The translations under genes were made by a program, and so were the position numbers. DNA of 64,000 nt from Zea mays. Lineage: Eukaryota > Streptophyta > Magnoliopsida > Poales > Poaceae. The notes under the pieces are model-generated. The model did no database searches and was not told the DNA's origin. It worked only from the letters and a program-made list of their open reading frames with translations. This document shows, piece by piece, positions 46,801 through 57,209 of the stretch. The stretch spans positions 78,984,683 to 79,048,682 of the forward strand of contig NC_050096.1 in the NCBI RefSeq assembly GCF_902167145.1, in the 5' to 3' direction. Within the stretch, counting starts at the first letter, position 1; each line of letters begins with the position of its first letter.

Positions 46801-49800
46801 CTATTTGGGGTCGAGCCCGGAACCGATCCGGATCTGCTTGGTGGTGTCGCCACTGGGGTCGAGGGGGACGGCCTTGACCGTCTCCGCTGGCTCGAAGTTG
46901 CCGGTATGGCGCTTCACGTCTGGGACCTCCTTGGAGAGGTTCTCCAGGTCGGCGATGAGGGACTCGGACTCGGCGAGGGCCTCGGCGTACTCCACGCACT
47001 CCACGTCGCATTCGAACGCGTGTTTGTACGTGGGGCCGACGGTGATGACCCCGTTGGGGCCCGGCATCTTGAGCTTCAGGTAGGTGTAGTTGGGGACGGC
47101 CATGAACTTCGCGTAGCATGGCCTCCCTAGCACGGCGTGGTAGGTTCCTCGGAACCCGACCACTTCGAACGTCAGGGTCTCCCTTCGGAAGTTGGAGGGT
47201 GTCCCGAAGCAGACTGGGAGGTCGAGTCGCCCGAGGGGCTGGACGCGCTTCCCAGGGATGATCCCGTGGAAGGGCGCAGCGCCTGCTCGGACGGAGGACG
47301 GATCGACACGCAGAAGCTTGAGGGTCTCGGCGTAGATGATGTTGAGGCAGCTGCCCCCGTCCATCAGGACCTTGGTGAGCCTGACATCGCCGACAACGGG
47401 GTCGACGACGAGCGGGTATTTCCCCGGGCTCGGCACATGGTCGGGGTGGTCGGCCCGGTCGAAAGTGATGGGCTTGTCGGACCAGTCTAGGTAGACTGGC
47501 GCCGCCACCTTCACCGAGCAGACCTCCCGGCGCTCTTGCTTGCGGTGCCGAGCCGAGGTATTCGCCGCATGCCCTCCATAGATCATGAAGCAGTCGCGGA
47601 CCTCGGGGAACCCCCCTGCTGGGTGATCTTCGTTCTTGTCGTCGTCGTGGACCCTGCCACCCTCGGCGGGTGGCCCGGCCCTGTGGAAATGACGCCGAAG
47701 CATAACGCACTCCTCGAGGGTGTGCTTGACGGGCCCCTGATGGTAGGGGCACGGCTCCTTGAGCATCTTGTCGAAGAGGTTTGCACCTCCGGGGGGCTTC
47801 CGAGGGTTCTTATACTCGGCGGCGGCGACAAGGTCCGCGTCGGCGGCGTCGCGCTTCGATTGCGACTTCTTCTTGCCTTTCTTCTTGGCGCCGCGCGGAG
47901 CAGACGCCTCGGGAGCTTCTTCCGATGGGCGGCCCTGGGGCTGCTTGTCCTTTCGGAAGATAGCCTCGACCGCCTCCTGGCCGGAGGCGAACTTGGTGGC
48001 GATGTCCATCAGCTCGCTCGCCCTGGTGGGGGTTTTGCGACCCAGCTTGCTCACCAGGTCGCGGCAAGTGGTGCCGGCGAGGAACGCGCCGATGACATCC
48101 GAGTCGGTGATGTTGGGCAGCTCGGTGCGCTGCTTCGAGAATCGCCGGATGTAGTCCCGGAGCGACTCCCCCGGCTGTTGCCGGCAGCTTCGAAGGTCCC
48201 AGGAATTCCTGGGGCGCACGTATGTGCCTTGGAAATTGCCAGCGAAGGCTTGGACCAAGTCGTCCCAGTTGGAAATCTGCCCCGGAGGCAGGTGCTCCAA
48301 CCAGGCGCGAGCAGTGTCGGAGAGGAACAGGGGGAGGTTGCGGATGATGAGGTTGTCGTCGTCCGTTCCACCCAGTTGGCAGGCAAGGCGGTAGTCTGCG
48401 AGCCACAGTTCCGGTCTCGTTTCCCCCGAGTACTTTGTGATAGTAGTCGGGGGTCGGAACCGGGTCGGGAATGGCGCCCGTCGGATGGCCCGACTGAAGG
48501 CCTGCGGACCGGGTGGTTCGGGCGAGGGACTCCGATCCTCCCCGCTGTCGTAGCGCCCCCCACGCCTGGGGTGGTAGCCTCGGCGCACCCTTTCGTCGAG
48601 GTGAGCCCGACGGTCGCGTCGATGGTGCTCGTTGCCGAGGTGGCCCGGGGCCGCAGGCGCGGTGTTGCGCGTGCGCCCGGTGTAGACCGAGGCTTCCCGC
48701 ATGAATCGGGAAGTCGCGGCATGAGGTTCCGAGGGATATCCTTGCCTCCGGGATGCAGTGCTCTCGGCCCGCCGGGCCGCAGCGCCTTCCAGGAGATTCT
48801 TGAGTTCTCCCTGGATTCGCCGACCCTCGGTGGTTGACGGCTCCGGCATCGCGCGGATGAGCATCGCTGCGGTTGCCAGGTTCTGACCGACCCCGCTGGA
48901 TGCGGGCGGCGGCCTGATCCTGACATCGTTGGCGACGCGGTGCTGGAGACCTTGGGGCAGATGACGTATTTCTCCGGCCAGGGGTTGGCCCACCCATGCC
49001 TGTCCGACGTCCCGACGGATCGGCTCAAGCGCTCCTGTTCCCTCGTTGAGCCTGGCCTGCGCCTCGCGGACTTGCTCGAGTTGTGGGTCGTAACCCCCCG
49101 CCGGAGCGGGGACCACAGCTAGCTCCCGTGGGATGTCGGCGCGAGGCACCGGCCTGGGGAGGTCACCATCCTCTGGCATGCCAAGATGGTTGCCTTCGGT
49201 GGGATCCCCTAGCTCGATGTGGAAACATTCGTGGCCTGGGCCGCAGCTCTCGTCGCCAAGGCTGCGGCTTCCATCGGAACAGTCGGATAGACAGTAGTCA
49301 CATGCGGTCATGAAGTCCCGCACGGCACTGGGGTTGCCAAGTCCAGAGAAATCCCAACCGATGCTGGGATCGTCATCTTCCTCGGACCCAGAGGGCCCGT
49401 AGGTCGAGACGTCCGTCATTCGGTCCCAAGGTGACCGCATACAGAACCTCAGTGGGGTTGCATTCGCCTCAATGAGAGCGCCCGCCAAAACGAGGTCGTT
49501 TGGCGGGTTGAGGCCGAGTCGAAATGACGCAAGATGGGAGTTAGTCGTTACCTTTTGGTCAACGAGGAGCGACGTAGTCACACCGGGGACTGGTTGCGCC
49601 GTCATCCCTGGTTCGAGGGCGACGTCCTGCAGGCTTTCCGCGAGCGCGCCGGCGTCGTCTTCTCGCTCAAGGTCAGCGTGCCGCGGGAGGACGGCGCTCG
49701 CCTCCGTCTCGAACGCGAGGTCGACGTCCGGCGTGCCTTCCGTCGGGGCGTCGGGGGCGTCGATTCGCTCGACGGCCGACGAAGCGCGGCCTCCCGTCTG

Positions 49801-50049
49801 GCCTTGACGGCTCCGCCTCCTCCTCCGTTGGCGGGGGAGAGAACAGAGCGAGCCCGAATACTGCTCTTCCACCACGCGGGGAAGACGTCGTCGATTCCGC
49901 CGCCGGCGGGCGGGTCGTCGGCCGCCGTTGTCGTAGTCGCGCGGCGGTGGAAGAAGTGTCATGTCGTAGCTGCCGTCGAAGGACATGAACTCGAGAGTCC
50001 CGAAACGAAGCACCGTCCCGGGCCGGAGAGGTTGCTGGAGACTGCCCAT
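46801..50049 (-). CDS. gag: Element G gag-protease ORF
   Basis: The 1,082-codon frame starts at ATG 50049, about 40 bp after the PBS. A long, acidic, disordered N-terminal part (residues 1-500) precedes the retrotransposon gag domain (about 535-680: ELWLADYRLACQLGG, ARAWLEHLPPG). A Lys-rich stretch, a small Cys/His motif (CPYHQGPVKHTLEEC, about 766) and an aspartic protease region with VLMDGGS (about 895; D-G-G form, as usual in this lineage) follow. The frame ends at UAG 46801-46803, two codons before the pol frame continues in phase, consistent with a CAG-to-TAG change or a readthrough site. Confidence 0.9.
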   Translation of the reverse strand: MGSLQQPLRPGTVLRFGTLEFMSFDGSYDMTLLPPPRDYDNGGRRPARRRRNRRRLPRVVEEQYSGSLCSLPRQRRRRRSRQGQTGGRASSAVERIDAPDAPTEGTPDVDLAFETEASAVLPRHADLEREDDAGALAESLQDVALEPGMTAQPVPGVTTSLLVDQKVTTNSHLASFRLGLNPPNDLVLAGALIEANATPLRFCMRSPWDRMTDVSTYGPSGSEEDDDPSIGWDFSGLGNPSAVRDFMTACDYCLSDCSDGSRSLGDESCGPGHECFHIELGDPTEGNHLGMPEDGDLPRPVPRADIPRELAVVPAPAGGYDPQLEQVREAQARLNEGTGALEPIRRDVGQAWVGQPLAGEIRHLPQGLQHRVANDVRIRPPPASSGVGQNLATAAMLIRAMPEPSTTEGRRIQGELKNLLEGAAARRAESTASRRQGYPSEPHAATSRFMREASVYTGRTRNTAPAAPGHLGNEHHRRDRRAHLDERVRRGYHPRRGGRYDSGEDRSPSPEPPGPQAFSRAIRRAPFPTRFRPPTTITKYSGETRPELWLADYRLACQLGGTDDDNLIIRNLPLFLSDTARAWLEHLPPGQISNWDDLVQAFAGNFQGTYVRPRNSWDLRSCRQQPGESLRDYIRRFSKQRTELPNITDSDVIGAFLAGTTCRDLVSKLGRKTPTRASELMDIATKFASGQEAVEAIFRKDKQPQGRPSEEAPEASAPRGAKKKGKKKSQSKRDAADADLVAAAEYKNPRKPPGGANLFDKMLKEPCPYHQGPVKHTLEECVMLRRHFHRAGPPAEGGRVHDDDKNEDHPAGGFPEVRDCFMIYGGHAANTSARHRKQERREVCSVKVAAPVYLDWSDKPITFDRADHPDHVPSPGKYPLVVDPVVGDVRLTKVLMDGGSCLNIIYAETLKLLRVDPSSVRAGAAPFHGIIPGKRVQPLGRLDLPVCFGTPSNFRRETLTFEVVGFRGTYHAVLGRPCYAKFMAVPNYTYLKLKMPGPNGVITVGPTYKHAFECDVECVEYAEALAESESLIADLENLSKEVPDVKRHTGNFEPAETVKAVPLDPSGDTTKQIRIGSGLDPK

Positions 50050-50089
50050 CTGGAGCTTGACGGGGAGCTGTTCGTCAGCACGCAGCAGG

Positions 50090-50108
50090 CCCCTACCTGG
50101 CGCGCCAA
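50090..50108 (-). promoter_or_regulatory. Element G primer-binding site
   Basis: On the minus strand TTGGCGCGCCAGGTAGGGG follows the right LTR after one base. It is the PBS type of maize Tat-lineage gypsy elements (recalled) and sets the orientation. Confidence 0.85.
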
Positions 50109-50109
50109 C

Positions 50110-51847
50110 TGTCGGCGTTTCGAGACAGGGGGGTCCCTAAGCCGACGAGTGAGTGTGCTGCGTGCCCCAGCCCAGATGGGTCGAGCGCGTGGGCGAGCGC
50201 GAAGGGGGGAGAGGCGAGGTGGCCGGAGCCGGGCGTGAGAGAGGTGGAAGTCCCGCGGCCTTCGTGTTCGTCCCGCGCCCAGGTCAGGTGCGCTTGCAGT
50301 AGGGGGGTTACAAGCGTCCACGCGGGTGAGGGAAGCGAGCGGCCCCAAGAGAGCGCCTGTCCCGTCCTCGGTCCCGCGCGGCCAACCTTCTCTGAGAAGG
50401 CCCTGGTCCTTCCTTTTATAGTCGTAAGGAGAGGATCCAGGTGTACAATGGGGATGTAGCAGAGTGCTACGTGTCTAGCGGAGGGAGAGCTAGCGCCCTA
50501 GGTACATGCCAATGTGGCAGCCGGAGAGATCTGGGCACCCTGCTGGCGTGATGTCGTGGCTGTCGGAGGTGCGGCGGAGCCTGATGGAGGGACAGCTGTT
50601 GGAGCGGTCGAGTCCCTGCTGACGTTGTCCTGCTTCCGTAAGAGAGCTGGGGGCCGCCGTCGTCATAGAGCTTGTGGAGCGCCATCATTGCCTCTCTGGC
50701 GGAGCTGGCCGGATGAGACGTCGGTCTTGTTCTCCGTGACCCGAGTCGATTCGGGGTGGGATGATGATGGTGCCTCCTGTTGACGTGGCGGTCTGTGCCC
50801 TAGGCAGGGCGACGTGGGGTTTCCTCCGAAGCCGAGGTTGAGTCTGCCTTCTGTTGCCGTGGCCGAGCCCGAGCCAAGGGGTCGGGCGAGGCGGAAGTCG
50901 TTCGGCCGAGGCCAGGGCGGAGTCCGAGCCCTGGGGTCGGGCGAGGCGGAGTTTCGTCGTCTTCCGGGTCTTAGCCCGAGTCCGAGCCCTGGGGTCGGGC
51001 GGAGCGGAGTTCGTCGTCTTCCGGGTCTTAGCCCGAGTCCGAGCCCTGGGGTCGGGCGGAGCGGAGTTCGTCGTCTTCCGGGTCTTAGCCCGAGTCCGAG
51101 CCCTGGGGTCGGGCGGAGCGGAGTTCGTCGTCTTCCGGGTCTTAGCCCGAGTCCGAGCCCTGGGGTCAGGCGGAGCGGAGTTTGCCGTCTTCCGGGTCTT
51201 AGCCCGAGTCCGAGCCCTGGGGTCGGGCGGAGCGGAGTTCGCCGTCTTCCGGGTCTTAGCCCGAGTCCGAGCCCTGGGGTCGGGCGGAGCGGAGTTCGCC
51301 GTCTTCCGGGTCTTAGCCCGAGTCCGAGCCCTGGGGTCGGGCGGAGCGGAGTTCGCCGTGGCGCCTTTGGCAAGGCCTGTCTGCCTGTCAGACTTACTCT
51401 GTCGAGTGGCACTGCAGTCGGAGTGGCGTAGGCGGCGCTGTCCTTCTGTCAGACTGGCCAGTGGAGCGGTGGAGTGACGGCGGTCACCTCGGCTCTGCCG
51501 GGGGCGCGTGTCAGGATAGAGGTGTCAGGCCACCTTTGCGTTAAATGCCCCTGCAATTTGGTCAGTCGGTGTGGTGATTTAGTCAAGGTTGCTTCTGAGC
51601 GAAGCCAAGGCCTTGGGCGAGCCGATGATGTGTCCGCCATAAAAAGGGTTCCTCGGGCGAGACGGAAGTCTCTCGAGGTCGGCTGCCTTTGGCCAAGGCT
51701 AGGCTCGGATGAAGCGTGATCGAGTCACTCGTGTGGACTGATCCCTGACTTAATCGTGCCCATCAGGCCTTTGCAGCTTTATGCTGATGGGGGTTACCAG
51801 CTGAGAATTAGGCGCCTTGAGGGTACCCCTAATTATGGTCCCCGACA
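50110..51847 (-). repeat. Element G 5' LTR
   Basis: The 1,738-bp LTR has seven 57-bp units at 50960-51358, one fewer than the 3' LTR. The promoter TATA (ACTATAAAAGG on minus) is at about 50411-50421. It ends CCCCGACA, followed by TSD AAACT. Confidence 0.94.
50960..51358. repeat. 57-bp tandem repeat, 7 units, in element G 5' LTR
   Basis: Same unit as at 39186-39641. Unit four carries a G-to-A change that is absent from the other LTR. Confidence 0.96.
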
Positions 51848-51852
51848 AAACT

Positions 51853-51928
51853 CTCAAAGGCGTTTTATGGGCTCAAGCAAGCCCCAAGAGCATGGTATAA
51901 ATGCCTAAGAGATTTTCTTATCACTAAT
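51853..51928 (+). pseudogene. pol: Element C reverse transcriptase fragment between G and H
   Basis: These 76 bp encode the [17 protein letters not shown] RT block (here with Phe for Leu), continuing the frame broken by G and ending at CTAAT, where H is inserted. Confidence 0.9.
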
Positions 51929-53716
51929 TGAAAGCTCTCTTGTGGGTTTTGGTGTTTGGATGACAACCCAATTAAAGGACTAACAAGTGTGCTAAGTGTT
52001 GAACAGGTGCTTAATGCAAAGCTAACATGGTTCAACACAAGTGAACAAGTGTGATGGTCCAAAGACTAGATCATCTATAGATAATGGACATCACAAGTAA
52101 AATGGACATCACAAGTAAGATGGACATTGATTAAGTGAGACTCAATGTGCGTAACTCAGAGAGAACCGATCAAGCCAAGGATGGAAGCAAGAAGAGCTTC
52201 GAGGTACCGAGTGCACGGGAGAAGGTCAAGGAGACCAGGAACCCAAAGCCAGGGGTGAAGAAGAAGACTTGCAAAGTCAAGGATGATCGAGTTAAGAAGA
52301 GTTATGGTGCATCAAGGATCACTACATAAGGACATGACTTACAACCAATGAGGTAACGTCTACAGTTATGTGGTGTAAGTCATAAGGCTCAAGATCAAGC
52401 TCGAGAAGTGAACAAGGGGGTTGGAGCTCAGATATGTCAATCTAGATCAAGTCAAGTTGACTTGATGGTTTAGAGTCCAACATTAACCACAAACATACCA
52501 AGTGTTAAAGAGATGCAAATAAAGAGTAAAGGTAAGCTCTAGACGCTTGGTCAATTATGTTATATGCTAAACATTCTTGTCTCAGTGCCAGGGACTCAGC
52601 TAAGTGAAGTCCAAAAGAATCAAAAGAAGACAAAGAAAGAAAGGAAGAAAAGGTGCTGATCTGTGCAGCACCGGACGGTCTGGAGCTACTCACCGGACAG
52701 TCCGGTGCAAGGTCTGTGAACTCGTCGCTCTCGGGTGTTCTCTGGCTACATCGACTATAAATCACCAGACAGTCCGCGCGTGGCACCGGACAGTCCGGTG
52801 CTCCAGCCATGCAACGGCTACCTGCCACGTCGACGAGCGCCAACGGTCATATGGTGCACCGGACGGTTCGGTGCCCCACAGAAAAGGAAACCAGCCAATC
52901 AGTGGATTCTCTGCCATCCCTTATGCACGTACTGTTCATTGTCCGGTGCGCCACCGGACAGTCCGGTGCACCCGCAACCAGGGAAGGCTGGGAGCTTCCA
53001 AATGAAGCTCCAACGGCTCCTAGGCCCTTTTCTAACAAAAGGGACCCCTAGGCGCCTCAAACAAGTAAACAAGTGCAGCCAACAAGTGTATACATCATTT
53101 GGATCAATTCTCTCTCTCCCTCTCTTGTATATCTCTCTATTTGTGTGGAGGCAAAGCTATAAGCCTTTAGAGATTGGAGAAGTGCTGCTAAGAGCTAGAG
53201 CAAAAATCTTGAGCACGTTGTTACTCTGCCGGAGTGCTGTCAAGAAGACTGTAAGCAGCCACGGCGTTGCTGTAACCAATATCAACATAGTGGAAGGCTC
53301 TATCTGTCATACTGACAGATCTGAGCAAACAGAGGAAGGGGTTGAAATAGACTCCAAGCCCAGGTGTGGCTAACTCCAATGAGGACTAGGCAAGCATTTC
53401 AGGCTTGGCCGAACCTCAGGATAAATCCCTGTGTCTGTGTGCTCTGCTCTATGTTGTGTTCTGTTTCTCTGTCTTATTTGTTGTTTATACTTGCACTTCT
53501 ATATTTATATGTGGTACAAGCTATATTCGAAGTGCAAGGTATTTTAAGACAAGAACTTCTATTACGTTGCAACCTACTCGAAGGGTCTTTCATTCCACTG
53601 CGATCCAGCCTTCGAGTAGAGTAAGAATTTCCAGTTTTAAAGTGATAATTATTATACACCTATTCACCCCCTCTAGGCGACATCCAGATCCTGTTCCCGG
53701 GCAAAGGGAACTTACA
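51929..53716 (+). mobile_element. Element H: solo LTR, Sirevirus-like
   Basis: The 1,788-bp unit starts TGAAAGCTCTC, ends GGGAACTTACA and has TSD CTAAT (51924-51928 and 53717-53721). CACCTATTCACCCCCTCTAGG near 53660 matches the Sirevirus LTR inner-end motif and suggests plus orientation. GGAC-N-GTCC palindromes are present, including a pair centred at 52771 and 52792 (21 bp apart). No internal region is attached. Confidence 0.88.
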
Positions 53717-53721
53717 CTAAT

Positions 53722-54750
53722 GGTTTCAAAGTCAGTAAAGCTGATCCTACACTCTTAACTAAAACCGTTGCAAAAGACTTGTTTGTATGCCAAATTTATG
53801 TTGATGATATTATATTTGGGTCTACTAACAAATCAACTTGTGAAGAGTTTAGTAGGATCATGATACAGAAATTCGAGATGTCTATGATGGGGGAGTTGAA
53901 GTATTTCCTTGGATTTGAAATCAAGCAACTCCAAGAGGGCACCTTCATCAGCCAAACAAAGTACATTCAAGACATACTTAAGAAGTTTGGAATGAATGAT
54001 GGCAAACCCATCAAGACACCCATGGGAACAAATGGGCATCTCGACCTCAACACGGGAGGTAAATCCGTAGATCAAAAGGTATACCGATCGATGATAGGAT
54101 CTTTACTCTATTTATGTGCATCTTGACCAGATATTATGCTTTCTGTATGCATGTGTGCAAGGTTCCAGGCAGATCCTAATGAAGTTCACCTTAGGGTCGT
54201 GAAAAGAATCATGAGATATTTAGTTTACACTCCTAAGTTTGGGCTTTGGTTCCCCAAGGGATCTACTTTTGACTTAATAGGATATTCCGATGCCGATTGG
54301 GCAGGGTGTAAGATTGATAGAAAGAGCACATCAGGGACTTATCAGTTTCCGGGGAGATCCCTAGTGTCATGGGCTTCAAAGAAACAAAACTCAGTAGCTC
54401 TTTCCACCGCCGAAGCCGAGTACATTGCCACAGGCCATTGTTGTGCGCAATTACTTTGGATGAGGCAAACCCTCAGGGACTATGGCTACAAATTGAGCAA
54501 AGTCCCTCTCCTATGTGATAATTAGAGTGCAATCCGCATGGCGGATAATCCCGTTGAACACAGCCGCACAAAGCACATAGACATTCGGTATCACTTTCTG
54601 AGAGATCACCAACAAAAGGGGGATATCGAAATAGCTTATGTAAACACCAAGAATCAATTAGCCAATATCTTTACCAAGCCACTAGATGAGAAAACCTTTA
54701 GCAAACTTAGAAATGAGCTAAATATACTTGATTCTCATAACTTTGATTGA
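53722..54750 (+). pseudogene. pol: Element C 3' half of RT and RNase H
   Basis: The reading frame resumes exactly at the Gly-Phe codons interrupted by H. YVDDIIFG (about 53800), the YSDADW RNase H Asp (about 54285) and AEAEY (about 54415) are intact. UGA at 54124-54126 replaces an Arg codon and UAG at 54523-54525 replaces a Glu codon relative to element A. The natural stop is at 54748-54750. Confidence 0.92.
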
Positions 54751-55607
54751 AACATTGCATACATAGCTCATTTACATACCTTTGATCATGTCTCTTTCAT
54801 TTGATGCAAATGCATATTTCTTATTATTCTTGTGCCAAGGCTAGGACTAATGTGTTTTCAAGTATATTTCTATACTAAGTCGTAGATTGAAAGGGAAATA
54901 GAGTATTCGACAAAGACAAGGCTTCCACTCAACTCTAACGGTATCATTTGTCGTTACTCCACAAACTCTCAATGGTATGACCCTTCACTCATATTTATAT
55001 TACCATTTGGGAGAAAGATGTGAATGGCTCTCATAGTCTCCGTTCTTGGCGATTAATGCCAAAGGGGGAGAGAATATTAATCCCAAAGCAAAAGGACCGC
55101 ACCACCACCATTTCAAAAAAAATTGAAATGTAATTTTAATTGGTATTTATTTCAATTGATGAATTCTCAAATTAGTTTTTGATATCAATTGGTATCTATG
55201 TTTCATGAAAGTAAAATTTTAAATTGATATCTCAAAACCCTCTTGAAAGCTAAGAGGAGAATTTCATTCAGGGAGAGTTTTATTTAGTCAAAGGAAAAGC
55301 ATTTGAAACAGGGGAGAAATTTCAAATCTTATAAATGCTACTTGCAATATCATTTCTATACCTTTGACTATTTGCAAAAAAACTTTGAAAATATTTTCCA
55401 AAAGAATTTGCAAAAATAAAACAAGTGGTGCAAAAGTGGTCCAAAATGTTAAATAAAAGAAAAAGCAATCCATTCATATCTAGTGAGATTTTCAATTGGT
55501 TTAACTCCAGGTAATCTATGCACATTCTAAATGCAAACTAGTTACATTTCTGCACTTTATTATTTGCTTTGGTTTGTGTTGGCATTAATCACAAAAAATG
55601 GGGAGAT
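54751..55607 (+). other. Element C 3' noncoding region with multi-PPT
   Basis: The region contains AAAGGGGGAG at 55061-55070, decayed copies CAGGGAGAG near 55270 and AGGGGAGAAAT at 55310-55320, and the LTR-adjacent ATGGGGAGATT at 55598-55608. No env-like gene is present. Confidence 0.75.
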
Positions 55608-56778
55608 TGAAAGGGAAATAGGGTTAACCTTTTCCTATAATTAATTTTGGTGGTTGATCGTCAACACAAACACATGGACTAACTAGTTTGTCTAGAATTC
55701 ATATATTACAGGTGCATAAGGTTCAGCATAAACCAATAAAAGAATCAAGTTAGGGACACAATTTGAAACAGAGTAAAGAACTTGAGTGTGCTGAAAGTTG
55801 GCACACCAGACTGTCCGGTGTGCCATCGGACAGTGTCCGGTGCACTAGGACCGTACAAGTGTCAACCAGCCACTTTCGGGAAAATGCAGGCGCACTCCGC
55901 TATAATTCACCGGACTGTCCGGTGAGCCAGTGGAACAACGGCTATCCGCGCCAACGGTCGACTCTGACAGAGGGAACAGTGCAGCACAGTATAGCGCAAA
56001 AGTCAGAGCAACGAAGTTAGAGGGGCACCGGACTGTCCGGTGTGGCACCGGACCGGTGTGGCACCGGACTATCCGGTGCCGCAAGAGGACAAAGCCTCCA
56101 ACGGTCGACCAGCTCCGAACCCTAACGGTTGGGTGACGTGACGGCGCACCGGACAGTGCACAGTACCTGTCCGGTGGCGCACTGGACTGTCCGGTGCACC
56201 CATCGCCAGTAGCCTCCCCAACGACTATGGAAGTGGTTGGGGGCTATAAATATCCCCCAACCACCTCATTCATATCCATCTAAGCATTCCAAATATCTCA
56301 TTCAATACAAGAGCAAAAGACTCCACTCCAAGACACATAAAATAGATTGAATCCTCTCTTAGTCTCCAAATTCAACTCAACTCCATTAGGGACTTGAGAG
56401 AGGATGTTCTTGTGTTCTTTTGTTAATCTTGTTGCTTGTCTTGGCCTTTTTCTTTTCTTACTCTTATTCTCAAGTGCTTTGTAAGTGAGGCAAGAGACAC
56501 CAAGTGTGTGGTGGTCCTTGCGGGGTCTTAGTGACCCGTGAGATTAAGGAAGAAGGCTCACTCGGTCTAAGTGACCGTTTGAGAGAGGGAAAGGGTTGAA
56601 ATAGACCCGGTCTTTGTGACCTTCTCAACGGGGACTAGGTTCTTTGGAACCGAACCTCGGTAAAACAAATCACCGTGTTCATTCGCCTTGATTCTTGTTG
56701 ATTTGTTTTCCCCTCTCTTTCCGACTTGAATTTAATTCCAACGCTAACCCCGGCTTCTAGTGTGTGTTTAAGGTTATA
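55608..56778 (+). repeat. Element C 3' LTR, 3' end deleted
   Basis: It starts TGAAAGGGAAATAGG and aligns with 11541-12304 and 25801-26187. The last about 45 bp, including the TTTCA terminus, are missing. The sequence after the break begins TTAC, which could be the last four bases of the expected TSD CTTAC (left copy 11536-11540). Palindromes are centred at 55812 and 55833. Confidence 0.9.
56233..56264 (+). promoter_or_regulatory. Element C 3' LTR TATA box in a perfect inverted repeat
   Basis: Arms GTGGTTGGGGG (56233-56243) and CCCCCAACCAC (56254-56264) are perfectly complementary, and the ten-base loop CTATAAATAT holds the TATA box. Confidence 0.8.
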
Positions 56779-57209
56779 TTACTTTTTGTCTTAGCCAAAA
56801 GGCCTAGAAACGTATGGATTGAAAAGGAGTTTGCCCCCCCTTTTTACTGCTAGTTCGATCGCTCGTCCACCTTTTACCTATCGGGGTATTACCATATATG
56901 AGCGTTATAGCCTGCATGCAACTTTCTGTCATGTTGAACTTAGGTGGTTTCTCATGGCCCATCTATAGGATAACAACCCACTAATATGACCTTTGGTGGT
57001 TCACGGCCTATATACGGGGTAACTGTTCACTGATAGGTGTCGAGAATAGGCGTACGTGCTTGACGTGTGACGTAGGATGACCGTTAAAACTGGTACTTTA
57101 TAGTAGTAGGGATAGAGATTTAAGAAGACATGCCTTAATCCATATTTTGTCGTTAACTATTCATTGGTGCATGTCACAACCAACATACCCCTTAAAAGAT
57201 GGCATTGCT
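56779..57209. other. Intergenic sequence, nothing recognised
   Basis: Low-copy-looking, AT-balanced sequence between element C and the fold-back MITE. No ORF, TSD or repeat structure was found. Confidence 0.5.

Larger units (their letters stand above)
38336..51847 (-). mobile_element. Element G: Huck-like Ty3/gypsy (Tat lineage) retrotransposon
   Basis: The 13.5 kb element has LTRs of 1,795 bp (left) and 1,738 bp (right) and TSD AAACT (38331-38335 and 51848-51852). The sense strand is minus: PBS at 50090-50108, gag-PR 50049-46801, pol 46800-43906, a 3.8 kb 3' noncoding region, and the 3' LTR. Sense LTR ends are TGTCGGGGACC and CGAAACGCCGACA. Size, LTR sequence and gene order fit maize Huck (family name recalled, moderately sure). 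The LTRs differ at only about ten positions apart from one repeat unit, so insertion is recent. It interrupts the RT of element C. Confidence 0.9.
11541..56778 (+). mobile_element. Element C: old Sirevirus-type Ty1/copia element, split by nested insertions
   Basis: About 9.0 kb of the element's own sequence is spread over 45 kb: 5' LTR 11541-12304 plus 25801-26232, PBS, gag 26282-28653, remainder of gag and first half of pol 36072-38335, an RT fragment 51853-51928, RT/RNase H 53722-54750, multi-PPT region and 3' LTR 55608-56778. Order and similarity to element A make it a Sirevirus. Insertions D, F, G and H each have a perfect 5-bp TSD. LTR divergence (about 19 differences in the first roughly 330 aligned bp, nearly all transitions) makes it the oldest measured element here. 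Confidence 0.92.

Noticed and set aside
46208..47752. 514-aa minus-strand ORF overlapping gag-PR and pol of G in another frame
   Set aside because: It is rich in Arg/Pro as expected from an out-of-frame reading of GC-rich coding DNA; the overlapping frame has clear protease and RT motifs.
47536..48837. 433-aa plus-strand ORF opposite gag of G, and other long antisense ORFs at 43906-50049
   Set aside because: They are frame shadows of the real minus-strand gag-pol in GC-rich DNA, with no domains or promoter.
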